Shown piece by piece: positions 8,120 to 16,117 of a DNA stretch of 47,696 nucleotides. The translations under genes and the position numbers were made by a program. The first letter of the stretch is position 1. Each line of letters begins with the position of its first letter. Location of the stretch: contig NZ_BRVP01000023.1 of the NCBI RefSeq assembly GCF_027924145.1, positions 1 through 47,696 on the forward strand, given 5' to 3'. The notes under the pieces were generated by a model, which was not told where the DNA came from, made no database searches, and saw nothing but the letters and a program-made list of their open reading frames with translations. The stretch is from Neptunitalea chrysea. GTDB lineage: Bacteria; Bacteroidota; Bacteroidia; Flavobacteriales; Flavobacteriaceae.

Positions 8120-8683
8120 TTGAAAGTTTTAAGTTACATATATATGGTGTTGGTAGTGACTGTTTTTTGCTCTTGCGGAGCAAAAAACAGTGCTGCTAAT
8201 GCAAGTGAACCCGAAAAGCCACAACTTTATACAGATAGCAAAGTTGAATTTGAATTAGGTGAATTGGTAGGGGCTATTTCCAAATCTCAGTTAAGCAAAA
8301 GCTTTAATTGGTTTAGAGATGGTTATGGTGAATATGTTGTAGATACTACTACAATGAGTCAAGTAAAACCTTATTTAGAAGGTGTACAGGTGAAATTATT
8401 TATGGGTACTTGGTGTAGTGATAGCCAACGAGAGGTACCACATTTCTTTAAAATAATGGACGCCGTTAACTTTCATGATATTGAAATTATAGGAGTAGAT
8501 GAATCAAAAACAACTCCTCAGGGTACAGAAAAGTTATATGACGTTATAAATGTGCCTACTTTTATCTTTTTGAAAGATGGTCAGGAAATAAATAGAATGG
8601 TTGAATTTCCATGGGATACGCTAGAGAAAGATATGCTAGCTATTTTTACAACTACTGATTATAAGAATCCGTATGCGGAATAA
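8120..8683 (+). CDS. Thioredoxin-fold lipoprotein with a single active-site Cys
   Basis: Predicted envelope protein with a thioredoxin-like domain. The N terminus (basic residue, hydrophobic stretch, then FCSCGAK) looks like a lipoprotein signal, with the second Cys as likely anchor, although the lipobox is not canonical. The active-site region reads FMGTWCSDSQREVPHF (about residues 94-109): the resolving Cys of CxxC is Ser, so a dithiol oxidoreductase role is unlikely. A cis-Pro motif NVPTFIFLKDG follows. I take TTG at 8120 as start because it supplies the Lys of the signal peptide and lies 5 nt after gpmI; an ATG at 8144 is possible but leaves no basic residue. A perfect 14-bp inverted repeat lies in the signal-peptide codons (8159-8191). 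Confidence 0.8.
   Translation: MKVLSYIYMVLVVTVFCSCGAKNSAANASEPEKPQLYTDSKVEFELGELVGAISKSQLSKSFNWFRDGYGEYVVDTTTMSQVKPYLEGVQVKLFMGTWCSDSQREVPHFFKIMDAVNFHDIEIIGVDESKTTPQGTEKLYDVINVPTFIFLKDGQEINRMVEFPWDTLEKDMLAIFTTTDYKNPYAE
8159..8191. repeat. Perfect 14-bp hairpin within the lipoprotein signal sequence
   Basis: The arm ACTGTTTTTTGCTC (8159-8172) and its exact complement GAGCAAAAAACAGT (8178-8191) flank the 5-nt loop TTGCG. It sits about 40 nt into the coding sequence. No T-run follows the right arm, so it is not a standard terminator. Confidence 0.8.
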
Positions 8684-8758
8684 AGTATGGAAAAAGAATT
8701 ATAAAAGATGGAAGGTTGTAAAGCCCTATTTTTTATAAAATTTAACGTTGTAGCTAAT

Positions 8759-8804
8759 ATAAAGAGTTAGAGTCTCTTTGTAATTCTAAACTGAAACTCT
8801 TTAT
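8759..8804. promoter_or_regulatory. 10-bp inverted repeat overlapping the tatA promoter
   Basis: The arms ATAAAGAGTT (8759-8768) and AACTCTTTAT (8795-8804) are exact complements 26 nt apart. The TTG box lies in the spacer, and the right arm runs into the -7 box at 8802. It could be a control site or a leader hairpin from an upstream transcript; chance is also possible in AT-rich DNA. Confidence 0.3.
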
Positions 8805-8809
8805 ATTTG
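8778..8809 (+). promoter_or_regulatory. Promoter of tatA
   Basis: TTG (8778-8780), 21 nt, then TATATTTG (8802-8809) fits the Bacteroidota consensus TTG/TAnnTTTG. The ATG is 23 nt downstream of the -7 box. Confidence 0.7.
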
Positions 8810-8832
8810 TATTGTAATAATTCTATTGAACT

Positions 8833-9117
8833 ATGTTTTTATTTATTAGTACTCCTGAGGTAATGATTGCGTTGTTGGTGGTGGTGTTGATTTTTGGAGC
8901 CGATAAGGTTCCGGAAATTGCAAGAGGTCTTGGTAAGGGTATGAGACAGTTGAAAGACGCTACTAATGATATAAAACAAGAAATTACCAAAAGCGCCGAA
9001 AATAGTGGTATTGACACTAAAATTGCCGAGGATATATCAAAAGAAATTAATGACGTTAAGGGGAGTATTGAAGATGAAATAGATAGTATCACTGGCCCTG
9101 TAAAAAGAAGACGTTAA
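8833..9117 (+). CDS. tatA: Twin-arginine translocase subunit TatA/TatE
   Basis: Pore-forming subunit of the Tat system, which exports folded proteins across the inner membrane with TatC. The protein is 94 aa. It has the family layout: a short N-terminal transmembrane helix (about residues 9-22, VMIALLVVVLIFGA), the hinge and amphipathic-helix motif FGADKVPEIARGLGKGMRQ (about 21-39), then a charged, disordered tail ending in KRRR. tatC is not in the window. Its stop codon overlaps the next gene's ATG by one base (TAATG), so the PAP2 phosphatase is translated in the same operon. Confidence 0.93.
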   Translation: MFLFISTPEVMIALLVVVLIFGADKVPEIARGLGKGMRQLKDATNDIKQEITKSAENSGIDTKIAEDISKEINDVKGSIEDEIDSITGPVKRRR

Positions 9118-9692
9118 TGTATAAAAGGTTACTGGAGTTAGATACACAACTTTTAATATACCTGAATAATTTAGGAACGAGTAGTCAAGATGTCTTTTGG
9201 TACTACATTACTAAAATTGTTTTTTGGATTCCTTTATATCTTTTATTTGTCTACATTGTTGTAAAGCGTTTTAGTAAAAGAGAAGCTCTACGAATTTTAT
9301 ATACATTTATAGCTCTTATTACCGTTGCTCTTAGCTTAACCTATTATGTAAAGGAATATGTGTTAAGAGACAGACCTGTAAATAATGAAGGTATTTTTAA
9401 TTTGTTAAGGGTAAATATACAGCCTATAGATTACAGTTTTTTTTCAGGACATGCTTGTAACAGTTTTGCTATTACTGCACTTTTCTATTTGTTTGTTCGT
9501 AAGCGTGTAAAGAATGCATGGTTGTTTTTTTTATGGCCGGTACTTTTTAGTTACAGTCGTATTTATTTTGCCGTTCATTTTCCGTCTGATGTATTGGTTG
9601 GGGCTTTAGTTGGTACTACATTAGCATTGAGTTTTTATATGTTATATAAAAAACTCTTCTTACGTTACAATAAAAGCTCTATTAAAGCCTAA
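9117..9692 (+). CDS. PAP2-family membrane phosphatase
   Basis: Integral membrane phosphatase of the type 2 phosphatidic acid phosphatase superfamily, which includes undecaprenyl pyrophosphate and lipid A phosphatases. All three active-site motifs are intact: KEYVLRDRP (Lys79, Arg86-Pro87), FSGH (109-112), and SRIYFAVHFPSD (Ser147, Arg148, His154, Asp158). About five hydrophobic helices surround them. Length 191 aa is normal. It overlaps tatA by one base and abuts the convergent gene at 9693 with no spacer. A role in recycling the C55 carrier lipid would suit a glycan-producing cell, but lipid A or another lipid phosphate is equally possible. Confidence 0.92.
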   Translation: MYKRLLELDTQLLIYLNNLGTSSQDVFWYYITKIVFWIPLYLLFVYIVVKRFSKREALRILYTFIALITVALSLTYYVKEYVLRDRPVNNEGIFNLLRVNIQPIDYSFFSGHACNSFAITALFYLFVRKRVKNAWLFFLWPVLFSYSRIYFAVHFPSDVLVGALVGTTLALSFYMLYKKLFLRYNKSSIKA

Positions 9693-10601
9693 TTAGAAAT
9701 ACCTCAACTCATTTTCTATAAATTCCTTTTTATTTTGTTTGTTTAAAAGTTCTTTGTTAAGCAAGTGGTTTAACCAAATAGATAGTTTTTTGGATCCTTT
9801 ATAATTAAGATGACCTGAATCTGCAAAGGCATTATCTTGTAACGGAACAGTTGAAAAATCTAAGAATGGTAAATCTGAGAACATTTCATTTCTTACCGTT
9901 TTAAAATGGTCTTCGTTAGCTAACCATGGATAATACTTATGTACAGGAGTACGTATAAGATACACCTCTTTGTTAAGACCTTTGATGTAGCGTATTATTT
10001 TTCTTAAATACAGAAGGTTTTCTGTCGCTATAGTATTAGAAATTTGTTTTTTATTAATTGTATCTGAATCTAAGTTTGTACCCTCCACTTTTTCGTACCC
10101 CCCTAGAACTTTCGTATAGTTATATTTTTTAATAAGCATAGTAATTCCTGTTTGAAAAAACGGTAGTATACTTTTTGTTACAGCACTTTTATTTTTATCA
10201 TATAAATAACCAATAGTTTCCTTTTTCATAAAAGGAGCGTAGCCTGGAAATTTTTCAAGAATGTACTGAGTATCGGTAGTCCATAAGGTATCCATGTATG
10301 GCTCAATATTGTTATTACCAAATTCTATAAATACAGTATGTATGTTAGGGTTTTGCTCCAGTGTTTTTTTTAGCTTGGCAAAAGTGTAAAAATAAGACTC
10401 TCCTGATCTGGAGAAATTGATAGTGTTTTCAATTAAAGAATCATTATAAGCGCATGCCGAATGAGAATGCCCTAAAATTAAAAGTTGCCCCTCTTTTTCA
10501 AAATGAAAATTAGCTTTAGAGCTACAAAGCAATGCGGGTAGTGCGGCAAATACCAGGCCACTAAAAATAAATATCAGCGCTTTGTATATAAATTTTTTCA
10601 T
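9693..10601 (-). CDS. SGNH-like envelope protein of unknown function
   Basis: A 302-aa protein with an N-terminal hydrophobic anchor or signal (about residues 3-25, ALIFIFSGLVFAALPALL). After it comes LLILGHSHSACAYNDSLI (about 41-58), resembling the nucleophile block of SGNH/AlgX/DltD-type hydrolases, then a strand block TVFIEFGNNNIEPYMD, and near the C terminus ADSGHLNYKGSKKLS, which matches the Asp-x-x-His block. These suggest an exported acyl esterase or acyltransferase acting on an envelope glycan, but I cannot name a substrate. The O-methyltransferase gene lies 6 nt upstream on the same strand, so they are probably cotranscribed. Its stop directly abuts that of the PAP2 gene. Confidence 0.65.
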   Translation of the reverse strand: MKKFIYKALIFIFSGLVFAALPALLCSSKANFHFEKEGQLLILGHSHSACAYNDSLIENTINFSRSGESYFYTFAKLKKTLEQNPNIHTVFIEFGNNNIEPYMDTLWTTDTQYILEKFPGYAPFMKKETIGYLYDKNKSAVTKSILPFFQTGITMLIKKYNYTKVLGGYEKVEGTNLDSDTINKKQISNTIATENLLYLRKIIRYIKGLNKEVYLIRTPVHKYYPWLANEDHFKTVRNEMFSDLPFLDFSTVPLQDNAFADSGHLNYKGSKKLSIWLNHLLNKELLNKQNKKEFIENELRYF

Positions 10602-10607
10602 AAGTAA

Positions 10608-11249
10608 TTACACCACTCGACTAATGGTTAGTCCATCTCTAATAGGTAGTAGAACAGTTTCTACTCTTGGGTCTTCTTTTAATAATTTGTTGTAAGTAAG
10701 TAACGCATAGGTTTGTTTATCGTTGCTTTTTACTTCTTCTACTATTTTACCACTCCATAAAACATTGTCTGAAAGTAGCACTCCTCCCTTGTTCATTTTA
10801 GGTATAATAATTTCAAAATACTCAGGATAGTTCTTTTTATCGGCATCAATAAATACCAAATCAAACTTTACAGGTAAGGTAGGTATAATATCTTTAGCAT
10901 CGCCTATATGTTGTACAATACGGTTGTTATTACCAGACTTTTCGAAGTACTTTTGTTGTATCTCCTCGAGTTCTTCGTTTACATCTATGGTATGTAAAAT
11001 TCCGTCACTTTGTAACCCCTCAGTAAGACATATAGCAGAATAACCAGTATAGGTGCCTATTTCTAAGATATGTTTAGGGTTTATCATTTTAGATAGAATA
11101 CTCAATAATCTACCCTGAAAATGGCCACTTAACATTCTAGGTTGTAATACCTTTAAATGAGTTTCTCGTACAAGTTCTTGTAGTACCTCGGGTTCGTTTT
11201 CTGAATGATCGGTAACATACTGCTCTAAAGACTCCGGTAAAAAATGCAT
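10608..11249 (-). CDS. SAM-dependent O-methyltransferase (family 3, CCoAOMT-like)
   Basis: Class I Rossmann methyltransferase transferring methyl from S-adenosylmethionine to a small hydroxylated substrate. The SAM-binding glycine motif HILEIGTYTGYSAICL lies about 55-70 residues into the protein. Metal-ligand Asp candidates are in FDLVFIDADKKNYPEYF and in GGVLLSDNVLWSGKI, both typical of this family. I start it at the ATG at 11249 (MHFLPESLEQY), not at 11309, because a TAnnTTTG box at 11265-11272 lies between them. The resulting 213 aa is the usual length. The substrate is unknown. It leads into the SGNH-like gene at 10601. Confidence 0.9.
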   Translation of the reverse strand: MHFLPESLEQYVTDHSENEPEVLQELVRETHLKVLQPRMLSGHFQGRLLSILSKMINPKHILEIGTYTGYSAICLTEGLQSDGILHTIDVNEELEEIQQKYFEKSGNNNRIVQHIGDAKDIIPTLPVKFDLVFIDADKKNYPEYFEIIIPKMNKGGVLLSDNVLWSGKIVEEVKSNDKQTYALLTYNKLLKEDPRVETVLLPIRDGLTISRVV

Positions 11250-11264
11250 AGAAAAATATTTTTG

Positions 11265-11272
11265 CAAAAGTA
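11265..11272 (-). promoter_or_regulatory. Predicted -7 box for the O-methyltransferase
   Basis: On the minus strand this reads TACTTTTG, matching TAnnTTTG, 15 nt upstream of the ATG at 11249. It decides against the longer reading from 11309. Confidence 0.55.
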
Positions 11273-11404
11273 CATAATTACTCGATAATCGATATTTTAA
11301 AAGTAGCATCGTATAGATACTATATTGGTTTTTTATGCTTGTATTATTGGTATAGCGATAAAAACTAAATATCTGGTAGACTTACCTAATTGAATTATAA
11401 AACT

Positions 11405-11412
11405 TATTTTTG
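11405..11412 (+). promoter_or_regulatory. Predicted -7 box for kynureninase
   Basis: TATTTTTG matches TAnnTTTG, 20 nt upstream of the ATG at 11433. Confidence 0.5.
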
Positions 11413-11432
11413 GAAAGAATTTTAAAAATGGT

Positions 11433-12716
11433 ATGATACAATTTCAAAATACACTGGCTTTTGCAAGAGAGTTAGATCAACAAGACGAATTAAGTAAGTA
11501 TAGAAATGAGTTTCATTTTCCGAAGGTAAATGGTAAAGACGTTATTTATTTTACAGGGAACTCTTTAGGGTTGCAACCTAAAAGTGCTCAGAAGTTTGTA
11601 GATGACATAATGAAAGATTGGAAAGAGTTGGCTGTAGAAGGTCATTTCTATGCAGAAAAGCCATGGTGGGATTATCATGAGCGTTTTGCTAAACCTTTGT
11701 CTAAAATTGTAGGAGCATTGCCTGAGGAAGTTACTGTAATGAATACTTTAACGGTAAATCTTCACCTGTTAATGGTCTCTTTTTACCGTCCTACTGAAAA
11801 ACGTTTCAAAATTATATGTGAAGAAAAGGCATTTCCATCAGATCAATATATGTTGGCAAGTCAGGTGCGTTTTCATGGGTTAGACCCTAAGGAAGTTTTG
11901 GTTGAAGTTAAGAAGCGAGATGGAGAAAACTATTGGAGAACCGAAGATGTACTTAAAACTATAGAAGAAACGGGCGATGAGTTAGCACTTGTATTAATGG
12001 GCGGTGTTAATTATTATAACGGTCAGGTATTTGATATGGAAACTATTACCAAAGCGGCTAAAGACATTGGTGCTAATGTAGGTTGGGATTTAGCACATGG
12101 AGCTGGTAATATTGAGTTGAAGTTACATGATTGGGATGTAGATTTTGCTGCTTGGTGTAGTTATAAATATATGAATAGTGGACCTGGTAATGTATCTGGT
12201 GTATTTATTAATCAGAAGCATTTAAATAAGAAAGACATACCAAGGTTTGAAGGGTGGTGGGGCCACGATAAAGAACGTCGTTTTTTAATGGAGCCTGAGT
12301 TTATTCCTATGGCAAATGCAGAGGCTTGGCATTTAAGCAATGCTGCAGTAATTGCAATGGCACCTTATTTGGCGTCGTTAGAAATGTTTGATGAAATAGG
12401 GATGGAGAAGTTAATTGCTAAACGTAACCTAATTACTTCTTATTTAGAATTTGTGTTGGGTGAAATAGCGAAAGAAGTAGATAGTTCTTTTGAAATTATT
12501 ACACCTTCTAATCCAAAAGAAAGAGCTTGTCAATTATCGGTGTTTTTACATGGAGAAGGAAGAGCCTTATTTGATTACCTGATGGAAAGTGGAGTAATAA
12601 CCGATTGGAGAGAACCCAATGTAATTCGTTTAGCACCTGTACCATTGTATTGTTCATTTGAGGATATGTACAATTTTGGACAATTACTTAAAGCAGGTAT
12701 TCAAAAGAAAAATTAA
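11433..12716 (+). CDS. kynU: Kynureninase
   Basis: PLP-dependent hydrolase that cleaves kynurenine or 3-hydroxykynurenine to (3-hydroxy)anthranilate plus alanine in tryptophan breakdown or NAD synthesis. The 427-aa length is normal. Family motifs include the N-terminal YFTGNSLGLQP (about 39-49), a PLP-Asp region NVGWDLAHGAGNIEL, and the PLP-lysine block WCSYKYMNSGPGNVSG (Lys near residue 244). A WWGHDKERRF block follows, as in kynureninases. It is monocistronic, with its own -7 box and a strong terminator. No kynurenine monooxygenase, tryptophan dioxygenase or 3-hydroxyanthranilate dioxygenase gene is nearby, so the rest of the pathway must be elsewhere. NadC, the step after quinolinate, is at 40472. 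Confidence 0.95.
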   Translation: MIQFQNTLAFARELDQQDELSKYRNEFHFPKVNGKDVIYFTGNSLGLQPKSAQKFVDDIMKDWKELAVEGHFYAEKPWWDYHERFAKPLSKIVGALPEEVTVMNTLTVNLHLLMVSFYRPTEKRFKIICEEKAFPSDQYMLASQVRFHGLDPKEVLVEVKKRDGENYWRTEDVLKTIEETGDELALVLMGGVNYYNGQVFDMETITKAAKDIGANVGWDLAHGAGNIELKLHDWDVDFAAWCSYKYMNSGPGNVSGVFINQKHLNKKDIPRFEGWWGHDKERRFLMEPEFIPMANAEAWHLSNAAVIAMAPYLASLEMFDEIGMEKLIAKRNLITSYLEFVLGEIAKEVDSSFEIITPSNPKERACQLSVFLHGEGRALFDYLMESGVITDWREPNVIRLAPVPLYCSFEDMYNFGQLLKAGIQKKN

Positions 12717-12740
12717 CACTAATAGTTAACTGTGTATACA

Positions 12741-12772
12741 AACACTTTGGGGTATTCTCCAAAGTGTTTTTT
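12741..12772 (+). terminator. Intrinsic terminator of kynU
   Basis: AACACTTTGG and CCAAAGTGTT form a perfect 10-bp stem around an 8-nt loop, followed by a T-run. Confidence 0.88.
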
Positions 12773-12793
12773 GTTTTATACCCTTTAAACAAT

Positions 12794-12822
12794 TTGTATC
12801 TATTGCTTTTTAAATATATTTG
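12794..12822 (+). promoter_or_regulatory. Promoter of the glycan locus, overlapping an apparent TTG start
   Basis: TTG (12794-12796), 18 nt, TATATTTG (12815-12822) is a full match to the Bacteroidota promoter consensus. The last three bases of the -7 box are the TTG codon from which the downstream reading frame could be opened, so that codon should not be in the mRNA. Confidence 0.7.
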
Positions 12823-12843
12823 TTACTACTAAATTCTACGGCT

Positions 12844-13776
12844 ATTTATACTGTTGTTACATACACACCCAAGCATAAAGAGATTTGGAATGCTTTTATA
12901 ACCAAAGCTAAAAATGCTACTTTTTTATTTCATAGAGATTTTATGGAGTATCATAGTGATAGGTTTACTGATTTTTCACTTTTAGTTTTTAAGGAAGAGA
13001 AGTTAATGGCTGTTTTACCTGCGAACATAAAAGATAGGGTAGTGTATTCACATCAGGGGTTAACCTATGGCGGATTGGTTGTTGAAGAGAAATTGGGGTT
13101 TGGCTATATCAATGATATTTTTGACGCTATAAAGGAGTTTTTAAAGGCTACCGGTATTGTAGAGCTAAGAGTAAAGCAACTACCCGAAATCTATCAAAAA
13201 AAGCCTTCTAATGAGTTGTATTATTTGCTTAGTAAAGGAAGTGTGTTAGATACTCAAATGGTGTTTGCAGTAGACTATAGTACGCCTTTACGTATTCATA
13301 AAACTAAGCAAAAGTATTTTAGACAAGGAGTACAGCAAGGCTTTGTAATTAAAAAAGAACAGGTTTTTGATGCGTTTTGGAACGACGTATTGGTTCCTAG
13401 ATTACAATATAAACACAATGCTTCTCCAGTGCATACCCTTGCAGAGATCACCTTGTTACAATATAAATTTCCTGAAAATATTTATCAATACAATATTTAT
13501 TTAGAAGAGGAGCTGCTTGCCGGTATTACCATTTTTGAAACCGATCAGGTGGTAAAATCACAATATGGAGCAACAACAGAAGCAGGAGAACGTATTAGGG
13601 CATTTGATTACTTATTTTTGTATGTAATTAACTCCTATAAAGACAAAAAGAAATACTTTTCTCAAGGTACGGCAACAGAATCTAATGAATTAGGATACAA
13701 TCCGGGATTGGTAAAACAAAAGGAAGAACTAGGTTGTAGTATTTACTTACAACATATTTACAGTTATACGTTATGA
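12844..13776 (+). CDS. FemAB/GNAT-fold N-acyltransferase, probably acting on an amino sugar
   Basis: About 310 aa, with the double-GNAT layout of FemAB-like proteins: [18 protein letters not shown] and [12 protein letters not shown] in the first half, and [16 protein letters not shown] and [12 protein letters not shown] in the second. It precedes an FdtB-like sugar aminotransferase with a 4-nt overlap (ATGA), so N-acylation of the transaminase product is the natural job (inference). The start is uncertain. The frame opens at TTG 12820, but that codon is inside the promoter -7 box. The next candidate matching the expected N terminus ([16 protein letters not shown]) is ATT at 12844, which I use. 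The first in-frame ATG (at residue M of HRDFMEYH) would cut into the domain. Either ATT is the start, or an original ATG has mutated. Confidence 0.75.
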   Translation: MYTVVTYTPKHKEIWNAFITKAKNATFLFHRDFMEYHSDRFTDFSLLVFKEEKLMAVLPANIKDRVVYSHQGLTYGGLVVEEKLGFGYINDIFDAIKEFLKATGIVELRVKQLPEIYQKKPSNELYYLLSKGSVLDTQMVFAVDYSTPLRIHKTKQKYFRQGVQQGFVIKKEQVFDAFWNDVLVPRLQYKHNASPVHTLAEITLLQYKFPENIYQYNIYLEEELLAGITIFETDQVVKSQYGATTEAGERIRAFDYLFLYVINSYKDKKKYFSQGTATESNELGYNPGLVKQKEELGCSIYLQHIYSYTL

Positions 13777-14873
13777 TAAAATTTCTTGATCTACATAAAA
13801 TAAACGAACGCTTTGAAATGGATTTTCAAAAAGCGTTTAAAGACTTTTTGGATAGCGGCTATTATATACTTGGCAATAAGGTTGATGAGTTTGAAACAGC
13901 ATTTGCCAATTATTGTGGAGTTGATTGTTGTGTAGGGGTAAGTACTGGGTTAGATGCTATTAGACTTATTTTAGAGGGATATAAGCATTTGGGAGTATTG
14001 AATGACGGAGATGAGGTAATAGTGCCTGCCAATACATTTATTGCTAGTTTGTTGGCTATTTCAGAAACTGGATTAGTGCCTGTTTTGGTAGAGCCAGATA
14101 TAGCTACCTATAATTTAACTATAGCCAAAGTGATGGAGGCTATAACTCCGAAAACAAGAGTGTTATTACCAGTACATCTTTACGGACAATTGACGGATAT
14201 GACTGCTTTAAAAGATTTAGCAGACGATTATAATCTATTGCTAATAGAAGATGCAGCACAGGCGCATGGAGCTGTAAATAATCATGGTAAAAAAGCAGGA
14301 AGTATAGGAGATGCTGCGGCGTTTAGTTTTTATCCGGCGAAGAACCTTGGAGCTTTAGGTGATGGGGGAGCGGTAACTACTAATAATACAGCGCTTGCTA
14401 CTATAATAGCTAAATTGAGAAATTACGGTACATCTGCAAAATATACCAATCAATACAAAGGATTAAATGTACGTTTAGATGAAATACAAGCGGCTTTTTT
14501 AACGATTAAGTTGGCTAAGTTAGATGCAGATAATAAACGCAGACAAGAAATAGCTAAAACGTACTTACAAGAAATATCAAATTCGAAAATTACGTTGCCC
14601 TATTATTCAGGTTTACTAGATCATGTGTTTCATTTGTTTGTGATTCAATGCAAAGAGCGAGATGCGTTGCAAAAGTATTTGGAAACACATGGAGTTCAAA
14701 CCTTAATACACTATCCAATTGCACCGCATAAACAAGCGGCTTATAAAGAGTTGAATAGCTTGAGTTTACCTATAGCTGAAAAACTACATGATACGGTTTT
14801 GAGCTTACCTATAAGCCCTGTAATGACTAATGATGAGGTACGAGCTGTTATTGCTGCTGTGAACAAATTTTAG
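13773..14873 (+). CDS. DegT/DnrJ/EryC1-type sugar aminotransferase (FdtB-like)
   Basis: PLP-dependent transaminase that adds an amino group to a nucleotide-linked ketosugar. It is 366 aa, normal for the family. The PLP-Asp region reads [13 protein letters not shown], and the PLP-lysine motif is [17 protein letters not shown] (Lys near residue 189). A conserved [14 protein letters not shown] block follows. FdtB makes dTDP-3-amino-3,6-dideoxy-galactose from the product of FdtA, and an FdtA-type ketoisomerase is encoded at 19329 in the same locus. This supports C3 over C4 transamination, though the sequence alone does not fix the position. It overlaps the upstream acyltransferase gene by 4 nt and shares a 4-nt stop overlap with the convergent flippase gene. 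Confidence 0.9.
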   Translation: MIKFLDLHKINERFEMDFQKAFKDFLDSGYYILGNKVDEFETAFANYCGVDCCVGVSTGLDAIRLILEGYKHLGVLNDGDEVIVPANTFIASLLAISETGLVPVLVEPDIATYNLTIAKVMEAITPKTRVLLPVHLYGQLTDMTALKDLADDYNLLLIEDAAQAHGAVNNHGKKAGSIGDAAAFSFYPAKNLGALGDGGAVTTNNTALATIIAKLRNYGTSAKYTNQYKGLNVRLDEIQAAFLTIKLAKLDADNKRRQEIAKTYLQEISNSKITLPYYSGLLDHVFHLFVIQCKERDALQKYLETHGVQTLIHYPIAPHKQAAYKELNSLSLPIAEKLHDTVLSLPISPVMTNDEVRAVIAAVNKF

Positions 14874-16117
14874 AATCGTTTCCAAATAAGTTTTCTTTCA
14901 GATAAATTGAGCCAAATAAAATGTAGGGTGCATGTTATAAAATACCCCATGGTTGCACCTATTAATCCGTATAGGTTGATACATATATAGGTAGATAAAC
15001 AGAAAGTTAGTCCCCATACAATTTGAAGTGTTACAAAAATTTTTGTTTTGGCTTTAGCAATTAAAATATTTCCTATCACCCAGCCATGAATCCTAATAAT
15101 ATCCCCAAATAATTGGTAAATAATAATAGAGTTGATTAGTAAAAATTCTTTTGAAAAAAGAGTTACTATAATAAAACCTTTGAATAGATAAATACTTACT
15201 GTCACAGCTAAAATGGTGGGTAAGATAATTTTCCAAACCTTAAAAAGTTCTTTTCTAATGGCACTACCTTCAAGGGTTGTAAATGTTGGTAAAATGTAGA
15301 ATTTAAAGGAAGATATAAGAAAGGTATAATAGATAGTAGACATTCGCCAAAGGCTATCCCATATACCAGCTTCAAAATCACCTATATCGTTTATAATGAG
15401 TGTTCTTAAGAACAAAAGGGATAGGCTCATAGAAAGAATTCCAGAAAGTGACATTGATGAAAAGCCAACTAATTTTTTTATAATGGCTTTATCTGGTTTT
15501 AAGTGTATTAATGAAATACTTATAAGGCCATATTTTTTAATTGCTATAAGACTTAATATAAAAAATATAAGGTTGTTTATAGCAATCCCTATAACTAATC
15601 CGTTTAGTCCGTATAGGCGAACCATATAAATAGAAACTCCTCCCGAAATTACTGTAGCAATTAAAGAGATAATAGTGTAAACTTTAATTTGTTTTAACCC
15701 ATTGAGGATGTTAAGTGCAAGATTGTAAAGAGCTAAAAAAATAATAGATAATGTTGTGATAACTAGTAGATAACTATAATCTTTATGTTCAAATAGTAGT
15801 GTATTGATATAGTTTTTTAAAATTAAAACGGTTAATCCTGATAGTATGCTACCAGCAATATGCAAAAATAGGGCAGTGCCAAGCAGTTTTTTATATGATT
15901 CTAAATCATCCTGATATTGTGAGGTATATTTTATAATTCCGTTTTCTACCCCTAATTGACTAATAGTAGTAATTAGCCCCAGAAAATCTTTAAACTGACC
16001 ATAAATAGCAAAATTGGCCGGGCCAATAATAGCGGCAGCTTTATTTACTACAAGTTTTACCAAAATTACAATGGCATTTGTAAAAGCAGATATGTAAGAT
16101 GTTTTAATAAAGTTCAT
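14870..16117 (-). CDS. Lipid-linked glycan flippase (Wzx, polysaccharide transporter family)
   Basis: Inner-membrane protein of 415 aa with about 12 hydrophobic segments and little soluble sequence, including an N-terminal pattern [18 protein letters not shown] (about 25-42) typical of O-antigen translocases of the MATE/MVF superfamily. It should flip C55-PP-linked repeat units to the periplasm. The start codon directly abuts the stop of the sulfotransferase gene, so 17056-14870 reads as a minus-strand operon of glycosyltransferase, sulfotransferase and flippase. No Wzy polymerase is recognisable in the window, so the polymerisation route is unknown. Its stop overlaps that of the aminotransferase gene by 4 nt. 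Confidence 0.85.
   Translation of the reverse strand: MNFIKTSYISAFTNAIVILVKLVVNKAAAIIGPANFAIYGQFKDFLGLITTISQLGVENGIIKYTSQYQDDLESYKKLLGTALFLHIAGSILSGLTVLILKNYINTLLFEHKDYSYLLVITTLSIIFLALYNLALNILNGLKQIKVYTIISLIATVISGGVSIYMVRLYGLNGLVIGIAINNLIFFILSLIAIKKYGLISISLIHLKPDKAIIKKLVGFSSMSLSGILSMSLSLLFLRTLIINDIGDFEAGIWDSLWRMSTIYYTFLISSFKFYILPTFTTLEGSAIRKELFKVWKIILPTILAVTVSIYLFKGFIIVTLFSKEFLLINSIIIYQLFGDIIRIHGWVIGNILIAKAKTKIFVTLQIVWGLTFCLSTYICINLYGLIGATMGYFITCTLHFIWLNLSERKLIWKRF

Noticed and set aside
8159-8191. Reading the 14-bp hairpin as the gpmI terminator
   Set aside because: No T-run follows the right arm, and the hairpin lies inside a coding sequence with a clear lipoprotein signal and thioredoxin fold.
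11250-11309. Longer N terminus for the O-methyltransferase
   Set aside because: It would place the predicted -7 box inside the coding region, and the extra 20 residues do not fit the family.
15396-15629. Plus-strand open frame inside the flippase gene
   Set aside because: It is an antisense shadow of hydrophobic codons; no promoter or family resemblance.
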